The notes beneath the pieces were generated by a model. That model did no database searches, had not been told where the DNA came from, and was given only the letters and a program-made list of their open reading frames with translations. From NCBI RefSeq assembly GCF_009745985.1, contig NZ_WFIX01000191.1:124001-188000 (forward strand): a stretch of DNA of 64,000 nt, read 5' to 3'. Position 1 is the stretch's first letter; each line of letters opens with the position of its first letter. Positions 18,004 through 27,060 of the stretch are shown in pieces. The position numbers and the translations under genes are program-made. The DNA is from Microbacterium karelineae. Lineage in GTDB: Bacteria > Actinomycetota > Actinomycetes > Actinomycetales > Microbacteriaceae.

Positions 18004-19602
18004 CTAGCGCCGCGCGGCCTGGTCCGCTCGCAGTCGGCGCATTCGATCGACGGCGGCGCCGAGCGCCGCGACCGCGACGAGGGGGAGCCACAGCAGGAGC
18101 GACCGGATCGCCTCGCCCGCCGCGACGGCCGGTGTCGTGCCGTCGCGGAGCTCGACGTCCGCGATGATCGCGCCCGGCTCGTCGGCGGGGATCTGCTCGA
18201 GCGTCGTGCCGTCTGGCCCGATGACCTGGCTGGTGCCGACCGTCGAGACGTTCACGACGGCGCGTCCCGTCTCGATCGCGCGCATGCGCGCGAATGCGAG
18301 CTGCTGGAGGTTCTCGTCCGTCCCCCGGAAGTCCGCATTGTTCGTCTGGAACATCAGCACCTGCGCGCCGTCTGCGATCCCCTCCGCGACGAGCTGGTCG
18401 AAGAGCACGTCGAAGCAGATCGCGAGCCCGACCGTCGCCCCGTCGACGTCGACCGTCGGCGAGTCGTCGCCCGGCTCGTACTCGCGCTGGATCATCGCGA
18501 TGAGGTCGGGGACGATGCGCGCGTACAGCTCGCGCTGCGGGACGTACTCGCCGAACGGCACGGGGAACCGCTTCGCGTGCGACTGATCTGCGCCGGCGTC
18601 CGTCCACAGCATCGACGTGTTGTAGACGAGGTCTCCGTCGGCGACGGCCGCGTTCATGAGGATCGGCGCGCCGTATGCGCGGGCGGCGCGATCGAGCGCG
18701 ACCGCCGCGTTCGCGTCGGCGAGCGGATCCGCGTCGACGCCGCCCTCGGGCCACAGCACGAGGTCCACCTCGTCGTCGACGACGGGCGCGGAGGCCGCGA
18801 GCTGCGCCTCGAGCACGTCATAGCGCTCGCGGTCGTCGAGGTAGGCGGCCGGCCCGTCGCCCTGCACCGCCGCGACCCGCAGCGACCCCACGGCACTCGT
18901 GGGGAACTGCGGGACCACCGCGAGCGCGACGAGGAGCGCGGCGGGGGCCAGCACCGGACGCCATGCGCGCGGGCCCTCGCCTCGCGCGGAGGCGAACCGG
19001 CGACCGGCCTCGATCGCGAGCGCCGCGACGAGCACGACGAGGAAGGTCATCCCGGAGGGGCCGACCCAGGAGGCGAGGGGCGCGAAGGGGCTCTCGGCGA
19101 GGCTCATCCCGATGCGGCCCCACGGGAACCCGCCGTAGGGCCAGGATCCCATCACGAGCTCGCGCGAGGTCCAGACCCCCGCGACGAGGAGGGCCGTGGT
19201 GACGAGGCGCGCGATCGGGCGGACGACGAGCGCGCGCACCCAGCGGTAGGCGAGCGCGATGACGATCGCGCCGAGCGCCGAGAAGATCGTCTCGACGCCC
19301 GCCAGCGCGACCCAGGGCACCCACCGGAGAGGGTGGTCGCCGAGGAAGCTCGCCGCCCAGTCGATGTGCGGCAGGTAGAAGCACGCCGCGAACACGGCCC
19401 CGACGAGCAGCGCACCGCCCGCGCGCCGCCCGATGAGCGACAGCAGCGACAGCACGACGGCCGCGAAGGAAAGCGGCCAGATGCCCGGTGCGGGGAAGGC
19501 CGCGACGAGGGCGAAGCCGCCGACCGCGGCCGCGATCACCGCCGCCCACAGGGGCAGGAGTGCGCGCGCGGGCGCGTCGGCTGATCGCTGCGGGGACGAC
19601 AT
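18004..19602 (-). CDS. lnt: Apolipoprotein N-acyltransferase
   Basis: The 532-residue integral membrane enzyme adds a third fatty acid to lipoprotein N-termini. About seven to eight N-terminal membrane segments precede a nitrilase-type domain. The catalytic triad is visible as Glu in 'LWPEGGVD' (about residue 283), Lys in 'HAKRFPVPFGEYVP' (about 343) and Cys in 'LAICFDVLFD' (about 394). A final membrane segment is at the C-terminus. Many lipoproteins in this window (21088, 35180) would be substrates. It starts at an ATG at 19602, 8 nt after the rimM stop, probably as part of that operon. Confidence 0.93.
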   Translation of the reverse strand: MSSPQRSADAPARALLPLWAAVIAAAVGGFALVAAFPAPGIWPLSFAAVVLSLLSLIGRRAGGALLVGAVFAACFYLPHIDWAASFLGDHPLRWVPWVALAGVETIFSALGAIVIALAYRWVRALVVRPIARLVTTALLVAGVWTSRELVMGSWPYGGFPWGRIGMSLAESPFAPLASWVGPSGMTFLVVLVAALAIEAGRRFASARGEGPRAWRPVLAPAALLVALAVVPQFPTSAVGSLRVAAVQGDGPAAYLDDRERYDVLEAQLAASAPVVDDEVDLVLWPEGGVDADPLADANAAVALDRAARAYGAPILMNAAVADGDLVYNTSMLWTDAGADQSHAKRFPVPFGEYVPQRELYARIVPDLIAMIQREYEPGDDSPTVDVDGATVGLAICFDVLFDQLVAEGIADGAQVLMFQTNNADFRGTDENLQQLAFARMRAIETGRAVVNVSTVGTSQVIGPDGTTLEQIPADEPGAIIADVELRDGTTPAVAAGEAIRSLLLWLPLVAVAALGAAVDRMRRLRADQAARR

Positions 19603-19609
19603 GATCGCC

Positions 19610-20170
19610 CTACTGCTCGTCGTCGGCGAGCTCCTCGAAGAGCCCCGCCGGCGGCGTGAGCACGATGCGCCCGTTCGCCAGATCGACCTCGGGGACGATC
19701 GCCTGCACGAACGGCACCATGACCTCGTCCTCGCCGACCCGCACGATCAGCAGGTCCTGCGCCGGAAGGTGGTCGACGCGCGCGATCCGCCCGATGACGG
19801 CTCCGTCGCGGACGGCCTCGAGGCCGATGAGCTGATGGTCGTACCAGGCGTCGGGCTCGCCGACGACGTCGGCGTCGTCCTGGTCGACCCAGAGGATCGC
19901 GCGCACGAGCGACTCGGCTTCATCGCGGTCGTCCACACCCTCGAAGAACACCACGGGGCTCGCGTTCATCCACCGGAACTCGCGAACCGTGATGGTCTTG
20001 CGATGCCACTTCGAGTGCTCGGGCACCTGCAGAGTGAACGATGCCCCCGGCGTGAACCGGCCGTCGGGATCGTCGGTGTACAGCTCGAGCTTCAACGCGC
20101 CCTTGAGGCCGTGCGCCTTGAGGACGCGGCCGACGCGGAGCTGGTTCTTCGGCGACGCCGGCGCGGCCAT
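19610..20170 (-). CDS. rimM: Ribosome maturation factor RimM
   Basis: The 186-residue protein helps mature the 30S subunit head and binds ribosomal protein S19. The N-terminal RimM barrel starts 'QLRVGRVLKAHGLKGALKLE', and a PRC-barrel domain fills the second half ('WYDHQLIGLEAVRDG'). The ATG at 20170 overlaps the stop of the KH-domain gene (TGATG), fixing the start. It is the third gene of rpsP-KH-rimM, the standard actinobacterial order; trmD, which often follows, is absent and lnt comes instead. Confidence 0.95.
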   Translation of the reverse strand: MAAPASPKNQLRVGRVLKAHGLKGALKLELYTDDPDGRFTPGASFTLQVPEHSKWHRKTITVREFRWMNASPVVFFEGVDDRDEAESLVRAILWVDQDDADVVGEPDAWYDHQLIGLEAVRDGAVIGRIARVDHLPAQDLLIVRVGEDEVMVPFVQAIVPEVDLANGRIVLTPPAGLFEELADDEQ

Positions 20171-20400
20171 CAGTCGTCGGCCACGTCGACGCGCACGCGC
20201 CGCCCGTCGGCCAGCGCCGAGACGAGCGTGCGCAGGGCCTTCGCCGTGCGGCCGCCGCGCCCGATCACGCGGCCGCGGTCCTCCGCGGCGACGTGCACTT
20301 CCAGCACGTCACCGCGCGAGGACGAGGTCGAGGTGATGCGGACCTCGTCTTCTGCGTCGACGATGCCCGTGACGATGTGTTCGAGTGCGGCGGCCAGCAC
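20170..20400 (-). CDS. khpA: KH domain RNA-binding protein (KhpA family)
   Basis: The 76-residue protein is a single KH domain that binds RNA, probably ribosome- or small-RNA-related. The nucleic-acid loop appears as 'GRVIGRGGRTAKALRTL' with the G-x-x-G core. I chose the GTG at 20400 (MLAAALEHIVTG) because it matches the usual family start and lies 8 nt after the rpsP stop; the frame stays open further upstream but overlaps rpsP. It is the second gene of the rpsP-khpA-rimM operon. Confidence 0.93.
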   Translation of the reverse strand: MLAAALEHIVTGIVDAEDEVRITSTSSSRGDVLEVHVAAEDRGRVIGRGGRTAKALRTLVSALADGRRVRVDVADD

Positions 20401-20408
20401 GATCGGGA

Positions 20409-20819
20409 TTACTCGGCCTGGTCGGCGTCGGAGGCGGCGGCCTCCGCGGCCGGCTCCTCGGACTTCTTCGGGGCCGCGGGCTTCACGACCGACTTCTTCG
20501 CGGAGTCGGCCTCGTAGGCCTTCTTCTCGTCGGCGACCTTGAGGGTGCTCTTCGCATCCTTGTCGCCCGTGAAGGTGCCCCAGTCGCCCGTGATCTTGAG
20601 GATCGCGCGCACCTGGTCCGTGGGCTGCGCGCCCACGGAAAGCCAGTGCTGCGCACGCTCCGAGTCGACCTCGATGAACGAGGGCTCCTCGGTGGGGTGG
20701 TACTTGCCGATCTCCTCGATCACGCGACCATCGCGCTTGGTGCGCGAGTCGGCGACGACGATGCGGTAGTAGGGCGCACGGATCTTGCCCAGGCGCTTGA
20801 GACGGATCTTGACAGCCAC
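20409..20819 (-). CDS. rpsP: 30S ribosomal protein S16
   Basis: The 136-residue protein begins with the S16 core '[19 protein letters not shown]', followed by '[19 protein letters not shown]'. It carries a long Ala/Lys/Glu-rich C-terminal tail of about 50 residues, common in actinobacterial S16. The GTG start at 20819 is supported by AGGAGA directly upstream. It is the first gene of the rpsP-khpA-rimM(-lnt) operon; about 200 nt without recognised genes separates it from the iron-uptake promoter. Confidence 0.96.
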   Translation of the reverse strand: MAVKIRLKRLGKIRAPYYRIVVADSRTKRDGRVIEEIGKYHPTEEPSFIEVDSERAQHWLSVGAQPTDQVRAILKITGDWGTFTGDKDAKSTLKVADEKKAYEADSAKKSVVKPAAPKKSEEPAAEAAASDADQAE

Positions 20820-21037
20820 GATTCTCCTGTGGTTTGGAAAGAGTGAACGAACCGGTCGCCCTGCGCGTGGGGTGATGCACGCCGGCGGAAGCTCTGAATG
20901 GTGGACCGCCGTGCTGGATAGAGGGTCGAGCACGCGTTCCAACGTCCCATTCTGCCAGATGTCGACGGGGTTCGCGAACGGTCCCGCGGCCCGTGTCGGG
21001 CACCCGCGACGTCACCGCACCCGCGCATCCCGTACTA

Positions 21038-21056
21038 TTAGGTGAGCCTTACCTAC
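21038..21056. promoter_or_regulatory. DtxR/IdeR-type iron box
   Basis: TTAGGTGAGCCTTACCTAC closely matches the 19-bp DtxR/IdeR/DmdR consensus (TTAGGTTAGGCTAACCTAA), with both outer half-sites TTAGG and CCTA intact. It lies 31 nt upstream of the siderophore-binding lipoprotein gene, so iron-replete repression of the whole uptake operon is expected. Confidence 0.85.
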
Positions 21057-21087
21057 TTGGACCCGTCCCCGAAAGAATCGAGACCCC

Positions 21088-22107
21088 GTGCACGCCCAGC
21101 GCGCTCTCCTCCTCGCGGCCGCCGCCGCGACCGCTCTGACCCTCTCGTCCTGCGCCACAGGAGAAGGCGATGCCGGCTCCGACACCGACGCCGGCGAGGC
21201 CATCACGATCGAGCACGCACTCGGTACGACGGAGATCCCGGCGGGCGTCGAGCGCGTCGCCGCGATCGGCTGGGGCAACCACGACGCCGCGCTCGCGCTC
21301 GGGGTCGCGCCGGTGGGCGTCGACGACCAGACCTGGTCGATGGACGGCTCGGACGGTCTCGGGATCTACGAGTGGTCGACGGACGCATACGCCGAGCTCG
21401 GCGCCGACGAGCCCGTGATCTTCGACACGACCGACGGCGTCGACTTCGAGGCCATCGCCGACACGGCCCCCGACCTCATCATCGCGGCGCAGTCCGGACT
21501 CAGCGAGGAGGACTATGCGACGCTGAGCGAGATCGCCCCGGTCGTGGCGCACCCCGACATCCCGTGGTACACGCCGTGGCGCGACACGATCCGCGTCGAC
21601 GGCACCGCGCTCGGCCTCGCCGACGAGGCCGATGACCTCGTCGCCGACATCGAGCAGCAGATCGCCGACGCGACGGCCGATGCGGGCGCGATCGACGGCA
21701 AGACCGCCGCGTTCTTCTCGTTCCTCCCGTCCGACCTCTCGACGGGGTCGATCTACGCGGAGGGCGACTCCCGCTCGGCGTTCCTCAACGACCTCGGATT
21801 CGCGATCCCGCAGGCCGCGATCGACGCGGCCGAGGGCGGCAGCTTCTACGCGGACATCGCCGCCGAGAACGCCGACCAGCTCGCGGACGTCGACGTCATC
21901 GTCTCGTACGGCGACGAGAGCCTCGTCGAGGCGCTCCAGGCCGACCCGCTGTGGAGCACCGTCCCCGCCGTCGAGAACGGCGCCATCGTGACGGTCGGCG
22001 CCGGCAGCCCGCTCAGCGGCGCGGTCAGCCCCACCGCCCTGTCCATCCCGTGGGCCCTCGACGAGTACGTCGGTCTGCTGGACGCCGCCGCCGCGAAGGC
22101 AGAGTGA
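21088..22107 (+). CDS. Iron-siderophore ABC transporter substrate-binding lipoprotein
   Basis: The 339-residue lipoprotein has a signal peptide ending in the lipobox 'LTLSSC', Cys at about 22. A FecB/periplasmic-binding type III fold follows ('IPAGVERVAAIGWGNHDAALALG', 'DLIIAAQSGLSEEDYATL'). It captures ferric siderophores outside the membrane and delivers them to the permeases encoded next. The GTG start at 21088 is the first in-frame codon after the iron box. The stop overlaps the next gene by GTGA. The siderophore type cannot be told from sequence; no siderophore synthetase is in the window. Confidence 0.93.
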   Translation: MHAQRALLLAAAAATALTLSSCATGEGDAGSDTDAGEAITIEHALGTTEIPAGVERVAAIGWGNHDAALALGVAPVGVDDQTWSMDGSDGLGIYEWSTDAYAELGADEPVIFDTTDGVDFEAIADTAPDLIIAAQSGLSEEDYATLSEIAPVVAHPDIPWYTPWRDTIRVDGTALGLADEADDLVADIEQQIADATADAGAIDGKTAAFFSFLPSDLSTGSIYAEGDSRSAFLNDLGFAIPQAAIDAAEGGSFYADIAAENADQLADVDVIVSYGDESLVEALQADPLWSTVPAVENGAIVTVGAGSPLSGAVSPTALSIPWALDEYVGLLDAAAAKAE

Positions 22108-23156
22108 CCGCGGCGACCGCTCCCATCGGCGCCCCCGCGACTCGCGCGGGGGCGCCGCGCCGAGTTCTGCTCATCGCGATCGGCACCGCCGCCCTCACCC
22201 TCGCCGTCGCCGCGTCGCTCGCGTTCGGATCCCGGTTCGTCGGTGCCGACGAGATCATCGACGGCCTCACCTCGTGGACGCGCGGCGAGGTCGCGGGAGA
22301 GATCGGCGCGATCTCGGTGCAGGAGCGGATCCCCCGCACCGTGCTCGCGATCGTCGCCGGCGCGGCGCTCGCCCTCTCGGGCGGCGTCATGCAGGCGATC
22401 ACGCGCAACCCGATCGCCGACCCCGGGATCCTCGGCGTCAACTCGGGCGCCGCGCTCTTCGTCGTGTGCGGCATGGCGCTGTTCGGCATGACCACGACCT
22501 CGGAGTTCCTCGTCCTCGCGCTCGTCGGGAGCGCCCTCGCGGCCGTGTTCGTCTACCTCGTGGGGTCGGTCGGCGCCGGGGGCGCCACGCCCATCAAGCT
22601 CGCTCTCGCGGGTGCGGCGACGACCGCCGCCCTCTCCTCTCTCGTGAGCGCCGTGCTCCTCCCCCGCGCGCAGGCCATGACCGAGTTCCGGTTCTGGCAG
22701 GTCGGCGGCGTCGGGGGCGCGACGTGGGAGTCCATGGCCATCGTCGCGCCCCTGATCGCCGTCGCCGCGCTCGCCGCCTTCGCTCTCGCCCCGGCCCTCA
22801 ACGCGCTCGCGCTCGGCGACGACGTCGCCGTGGGCCTCGGCGTGCGCGTCGGCCGCACGCGCGCGCTCGCCGCGCTCGCGGGCGTCGTGCTCTGCGCCGC
22901 GGTCACCGCCGTCGCCGGCCCGATCGCCTTCGTCGGCCTGATGATCCCGCACGTCGTGCGCCTCGCCTCGGGGCCGGACCAGCGCTGGCTCCTGCCGCTC
23001 TCCGCCGTCGGCGGCGCCGTCCTCCTCACCCTCGCCGACACGGTCGGCCGCGTGATCGGGTCGCCTGGAGAGGTCGAGGCCGGCATCGTGACCGCCTTCC
23101 TCGGCGCCCCCGTGCTCGTGATGATCGCGCGCCGCACACGGATGAAGGCGCTCTGA
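22104..23156 (+). CDS. FecCD-type siderophore permease, first subunit
   Basis: The 350-residue protein has about nine to ten membrane segments and the FecCD motifs 'RIPRTVLAIVAGAALALSG' and 'MQAITRNPIADPGILGVNSGA'. Near the C-terminus 'GPIAFVGLMIPHVVRL' is the coupling region contacting the ATPase. It pairs with the permease at 23156 to form the membrane channel for ferric siderophores. The GTG at 22104 overlaps the preceding TGA, and its own stop overlaps the next ATG (TGATG), so translation is coupled. Confidence 0.93.
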   Translation: MTAATAPIGAPATRAGAPRRVLLIAIGTAALTLAVAASLAFGSRFVGADEIIDGLTSWTRGEVAGEIGAISVQERIPRTVLAIVAGAALALSGGVMQAITRNPIADPGILGVNSGAALFVVCGMALFGMTTTSEFLVLALVGSALAAVFVYLVGSVGAGGATPIKLALAGAATTAALSSLVSAVLLPRAQAMTEFRFWQVGGVGGATWESMAIVAPLIAVAALAAFALAPALNALALGDDVAVGLGVRVGRTRALAALAGVVLCAAVTAVAGPIAFVGLMIPHVVRLASGPDQRWLLPLSAVGGAVLLTLADTVGRVIGSPGEVEAGIVTAFLGAPVLVMIARRTRMKAL

Positions 23157-24226
23157 TGACCGCTCTCGCCGCCGCCGGCGCCCTCGCCGCCCGCGTGCCC
23201 GACATCCGGTCCGACATCCGGGCCGGTCGGCGTCGGCGCGCCCGGCGCCGCGGGATCGGCATCGCGATCCTGGCGGTCCTGCTCGTCGCGCTCGCGACCG
23301 CCATGCTCGTCCTCGGCCAGACGATCTACCCGATCGGCGACGTCGTGGCCGTGATCGCCGGGCGCGATGTGCCCGGCGCCTCGTTCACGGTCGGCACCCT
23401 GCGGATCCCCCGAGTGCTGACGGGGGCGCTCGCCGGCATCGCGTTCGGGATCGCGGGCTCGACGTTCCAGACGATGCTGCGCAATCCGCTCGCGAGCCCC
23501 GACGTCATCGGCATCACATCGGGCGCGAGCGCGGCCGCCGTGCTCGCCCTCGTCGTCCTGCACCTGAACGTCGGCGTCACGACGCTGCTCGCGCTCGTCG
23601 TCGGCGTCGCGACGGCCGCGGCCATCTACGCCGCCGCGCGCGGCGGCGAATCGACGGGGGGACGGCTCATCCTGATCGGCATCGGGATCGGCGCCATGCT
23701 CGAATCCGTCGTCGCCTACCTCATCCAACGCGCGGCCGAGTGGGATGTCGCCGTCGCGATGCGGTGGCTCACGGGGAGCCTGAACGGCTCCCGGATGGAG
23801 AGCCTGCCGCCGCTCGCCCTCGCGGTCGTCGTCCTCGTCCCCGTCGTCCTCGTGCTCTCGCGCAGCCTCGGCGCGCTGGAGCTCGGCGACGCGTCCGCGA
23901 CGGCGCTCGGAGTGCGCGTCGACCGCGCGCGCCTGCTGCTGATCGTGTCGGCCGTCGCGCTCGCGTGCTTCGCCACGGCGACGACCGGACCGATCGCCTT
24001 CGTCGCCTTCCTCGCCGGGCCGATCGCCCACCGCATCGTGGGCGCGGGCTCGTCGCTCGTGATCCCGTCGGCGCTCGTCGGTGCGTGCCTGGTGCTCGCC
24101 GCCGACCTGCTCGGCCAGTTCGCCTTCGGCACGCGCTTCCCCGTCGGCGTCATCACGGGGATCCTCGGCGCCCCGTACCTGATCTTCCTGCTCGTCCGCA
24201 CGAGCCGAAAAGGAGGTTCCTCGTGA
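23156..24226 (+). CDS. FecCD-type siderophore permease, second subunit
   Basis: The 356-residue permease has an Arg-rich cytosolic N-terminus (about 30 residues), then about nine membrane segments. FecCD motifs are 'RIPRVLTGALAGIAFGIAG', 'MLRNPLASPDVIGITSGAS' and 'GPIAFVAFLAGPIAHRI'. It forms a heterodimer with the preceding permease. The ATG at 23156 shares one base with the upstream TGA. The end overlaps the ATPase gene by GTGA. Its C-terminal codons contain the ribosome site AAGGAGG for the ATPase. Confidence 0.93.
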   Translation: MTALAAAGALAARVPDIRSDIRAGRRRRARRRGIGIAILAVLLVALATAMLVLGQTIYPIGDVVAVIAGRDVPGASFTVGTLRIPRVLTGALAGIAFGIAGSTFQTMLRNPLASPDVIGITSGASAAAVLALVVLHLNVGVTTLLALVVGVATAAAIYAAARGGESTGGRLILIGIGIGAMLESVVAYLIQRAAEWDVAVAMRWLTGSLNGSRMESLPPLALAVVVLVPVVLVLSRSLGALELGDASATALGVRVDRARLLLIVSAVALACFATATTGPIAFVAFLAGPIAHRIVGAGSSLVIPSALVGACLVLAADLLGQFAFGTRFPVGVITGILGAPYLIFLLVRTSRKGGSS

Positions 24227-25062
24227 CCGTGGACCACTCGCTCGAGGCGCGCGGCCTGTCGGCCGGATACGGCCAGCGCACCGTCGTCGCCGACGTCGAC
24301 CTCGCGCTGCCACCGGGACGGATCAGCGTCATCGTCGGCGCGAACGCATGCGGCAAGTCGACGCTCCTCAAGACCTTCGCGCGCCTGCTCTCCCCCGCCG
24401 CCGGCGCCGTCCTGCTCGACGGGGAGCGCATCGACCGCACCCCGACGAAACGGCTCGCCCGCACGCTCGGGCTGCTGCCGCAGACCTCGGTCGCGCCCGA
24501 GGGGATCGCGGTCGCCGACCTCGTGGGGCGCGGGCGCCACCCGCATCAGAAGCTGTTCCGATCGTGGACCGCCGACGACGAGCGCGCCGTCGCTGCGGCG
24601 CTCGCGGCGACGGGGACCGCCGAGCTGGCGGATCGCGCCGTCGACGAGCTCTCCGGCGGGCAGCGCCAGCGCGTCTGGATCGCGATGGCGCTCGCGCAGG
24701 AGACCGAGGTGCTGCTGCTCGACGAGCCGACGACCTATCTCGACCTCGCGCACCAGATCGAGGTGCTCGACCTCGTCGCGGACCTCAACCGCGACCGCGG
24801 CACGACGATCGCCATGGTGCTGCACGACATCAACCTCGCGGCGCGCTACGCCGATCACCTGTTCGCGCTCCGCGACGGCGCGCTCGTCGCGAGCGGTCCG
24901 CCGAGCGAGGTCGTCTCCGCCGAGCTCATGCGCGATGTCTTCGGTCTCGACAGCACCGTGATCCCCGACCCCGTCTCGGGGACCCCTCTGATCCTCCCCC
25001 ACGGCCGGCACCACGCGCCGGCCGCGATCCCGCACGCCCCGACGACAGGAGCCTCCGCATGA
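24223..25062 (+). CDS. Iron-siderophore ABC transporter ATP-binding protein
   Basis: The 279-residue ATPase drives ferric-siderophore import. Walker A is 'GANACGKST' (about residues 39-47), the signature is 'LSGGQRQRVWIAMAL' and Walker B 'VLLLDEPTTYLDL'; the H-loop His is in 'MVLHDINLA'. The GTG at 24223 has AAGGAGG seven nt upstream. A Pro/His/Ala-rich tail ends the protein, and ATGA couples it to the siderophore-interacting protein gene. It is the fourth gene of the DtxR-controlled operon. Confidence 0.95.
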   Translation: MTVDHSLEARGLSAGYGQRTVVADVDLALPPGRISVIVGANACGKSTLLKTFARLLSPAAGAVLLDGERIDRTPTKRLARTLGLLPQTSVAPEGIAVADLVGRGRHPHQKLFRSWTADDERAVAAALAATGTAELADRAVDELSGGQRQRVWIAMALAQETEVLLLDEPTTYLDLAHQIEVLDLVADLNRDRGTTIAMVLHDINLAARYADHLFALRDGALVASGPPSEVVSAELMRDVFGLDSTVIPDPVSGTPLILPHGRHHAPAAIPHAPTTGASA

Positions 25063-25985
25063 GCGCCACCGCCACCGCGACCGACACCCGCCCGATGCGG
25101 TTCTTCCGGGTCAGGGTGACCGGGATCCAGGACCTGACGCCCAGCTTCCGCCGGTTCACCTTCGCGGCAGACGATCTCGACGAGTACGGCGACCCCGGCT
25201 TCGATCAGCGGATCAAGGTGGTCTTCCCCACGGACCGCCTCGCGCTCGAGGACATGCCCGCCGGCGACGACTGGTACGCCGAGTGGCGCGCGCTTCCCGA
25301 GGGAGAGCGCCCGCCGTTCCGCACGTACACGACGCGCGCCGTGCGCCCCGAGGCGCGCGAGATCGACATCGACATGGTGGCGCACGACGTGCAGGGTCCG
25401 GCCTCGGCGTGGATCGAGCGCGCCGGCATCGGCGACGAGGTCCTCGTGCTCGCCCCGACGGTGCACGCCGAGGGCGTGCCTCTGGGCGTCGACTTCGTGC
25501 CGCCCGCCCAGACCGACCAGCTGCTGCTCGTGGGCGACGAGACGGCCGCGCCCGCGATCGCCGTGATCCTCGAGCAGCTGCCCCGCGAGGCGACGGGCAT
25601 CGTCGTGCTCGAGGTGCCGCACGAGCGCGATGCGGCATACCTCCCGCCGCATCCGGGGTTCCGCGTCTACGCCGCGGGGCGCGAGACCTCCGAACGCCAT
25701 GACCACCTCACGCGCGTCGTCGAGGCCCACGCGGGCGTGCTGTGCCCTGACGGGCGCGGCGCCGACGTCGAGGAGGTGGACGTCGATCGCGATGTCCTCT
25801 GGGAGGTGCCGCGCACCGCGAAGGGCGGCGCCGCGCTCAAGAGCGCGCCGATGTACGCCTGGATCGCGGGCGAGGCGAGCGCCGTGAAGGCGCTGCGCCG
25901 CCACCTCGTCCGCGATGTGGGCGTCGACCGCCGCGCTGTCGCGTTCATGGGCTACTGGCGGCTGGGTCGGGCCGAGGGCAGCTGA
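25059..25985 (+). CDS. Siderophore-interacting FAD protein (ferric-siderophore reductase)
   Basis: The 308-residue protein belongs to the SIP/ViuB family, which releases iron from siderophores by reducing Fe(III) in the cytosol. The FAD-binding barrel has 'RTYTTRAVRPEAREIDID', the family's R-x-Y-T-[VT]-R motif. The NAD(P)-binding half contains 'LLLVGDETAAPAIAVIL' and ends 'AFMGYWRLGRAEG', matching the closing Y-W-R-x-G motif. It overlaps the ATPase gene by ATGA and completes the uptake operon. Its stop abuts, without a gap, the stop of the convergent SorC gene. Confidence 0.95.
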   Translation: MSATATATDTRPMRFFRVRVTGIQDLTPSFRRFTFAADDLDEYGDPGFDQRIKVVFPTDRLALEDMPAGDDWYAEWRALPEGERPPFRTYTTRAVRPEAREIDIDMVAHDVQGPASAWIERAGIGDEVLVLAPTVHAEGVPLGVDFVPPAQTDQLLLVGDETAAPAIAVILEQLPREATGIVVLEVPHERDAAYLPPHPGFRVYAAGRETSERHDHLTRVVEAHAGVLCPDGRGADVEEVDVDRDVLWEVPRTAKGGAALKSAPMYAWIAGEASAVKALRRHLVRDVGVDRRAVAFMGYWRLGRAEGS

Positions 25986-26942
25986 TCAGAGGCGCTCGAC
26001 GAGGGCGGAGGCGAGCGACTCGTCGAGCACGACATCGGTGACGAGGCCGGCGGCGAGGGCGCCCCGCAGCGCCCGGAGCTTGTGCTGTCCCGCGGCGACG
26101 CAGACCCGCCGCGGCACGCGGCGCAGCCGGTCCAGCGACGGACCGGTCGCGCGCGCGTTGAGCCGCACATCGCGCCAGGATCCGTCGGCACGGAAGAAGA
26201 CGGTCGCGACGTCGCCGACCGCGTGATCCTCGGCGAGGCTCGCGTAGTCCGCCTCGTCGAGGTAGCCCCCGACGTACACGTGGCTCGGCACATCGGCGGC
26301 GGGCGATCCGACGCTGAACAGCGCCACGTCCATGCGCGCCTGCAGGCCGAGCACGCGCCGGGTCATGCGCTCGCGCCACATCGCGTCGCGCGTGGCCGGC
26401 TCGTCGAAGAAGGCCGGCACGGGGAACTGCTGCACCACCGCGCCGAACGCGTCGCCGAACCGCAGCAGGATCTCGCTCGAGTACTCCACGCCTGTCGTCT
26501 GGGTGTTGCCCGCGCCGTTGAGCTGCACGAACAGCGTGTTGTGCGTGTCCTTCTGCGGCAGGTTCCGGCTCACCGCGCTGAGCGTCGATCCCCAGGCGAG
26601 CCCCACGACCATGTTCGACTCGACGAACTGGGCGACCAGGCGCGCCGCCGTCAGCGACACGCGGTCGAGGCGGTCGGCCTCGCTCACGTTCTCGGGCACG
26701 GGGACGACGTGCGCCGCGACGCCGAAGCGGCCGTCGATGAGGCGCTCCAGCTCGTCGCCGTGCGCGTGCGGCGGCTGCAGACGGATGTCGACGATGCCGC
26801 GATCGCGCGCGAAAGTCAGCAGCCGTGACACCGACGATCGTGATGTGCGCAGCTCGGTCGCGATCGCCGCCATGGTCTTGTCCTGCATGTAGTAGAGCTG
26901 CGCGGCGGTGAACGCCTGCGACAGCTTGTCGCTCTCCGACAC
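25986..26942 (-). CDS. SorC family sugar-responsive transcriptional regulator
   Basis: The 318-residue protein has an N-terminal helix-turn-helix ('TMAAIATELRTSRSSVSRLL') and a large C-terminal sugar-phosphate-binding domain ('VVGLAWGSTLSAVSRNL', 'DVALFSVGSP', 'ATGPSLDRL') of the SorC/DeoR-C type. I favour the GTG at 26942, which has GGAAGGGG 8-9 nt upstream. The GTG at 26987 would put the start inside a palindrome that looks like the operator. It is divergent from glpD, so it likely controls glycerol use and itself, sensing a phosphorylated glycerol metabolite; the ligand is inferred. Confidence 0.88.
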   Translation of the reverse strand: MSESDKLSQAFTAAQLYYMQDKTMAAIATELRTSRSSVSRLLTFARDRGIVDIRLQPPHAHGDELERLIDGRFGVAAHVVPVPENVSEADRLDRVSLTAARLVAQFVESNMVVGLAWGSTLSAVSRNLPQKDTHNTLFVQLNGAGNTQTTGVEYSSEILLRFGDAFGAVVQQFPVPAFFDEPATRDAMWRERMTRRVLGLQARMDVALFSVGSPAADVPSHVYVGGYLDEADYASLAEDHAVGDVATVFFRADGSWRDVRLNARATGPSLDRLRRVPRRVCVAAGQHKLRALRGALAAGLVTDVVLDESLASALVERL

Positions 26943-26982
26943 GGTCCCGACCCCTTCCGGCGGCGCTGCGGCCTGGCCGATC

Positions 26983-26996
26983 TGCACATATGTGCA
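26983..26996. promoter_or_regulatory. Perfect 14-bp palindrome, candidate SorC operator
   Basis: TGCACATATGTGCA is fully symmetric and AT-richer than its surroundings. It lies in the divergent regulator/glpD gap, 65 nt before glpD and 41 nt before the preferred regulator start. I did not find a second copy upstream of the aquaporin or kinase genes. Confidence 0.6.
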
Positions 26997-27027
26997 TCCA
27001 GTTTGTGCGTCTGTGATCGCTGGGTCA

Positions 27028-27041
27028 AGGTGAGATCACCT
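27028..27041. promoter_or_regulatory. Inverted repeat upstream of glpD
   Basis: AGGTGA-GA-TCACCT is a 6-2-6 inverted repeat 19 nt before the glpD ATG. It could be a second regulator site or a small hairpin covering the ribosome-binding area. It is unlike the 14-bp palindrome, so a different protein may bind it. Confidence 0.4.
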
Positions 27042-27060
27042 GAGAGAAACGAGGCCGACG

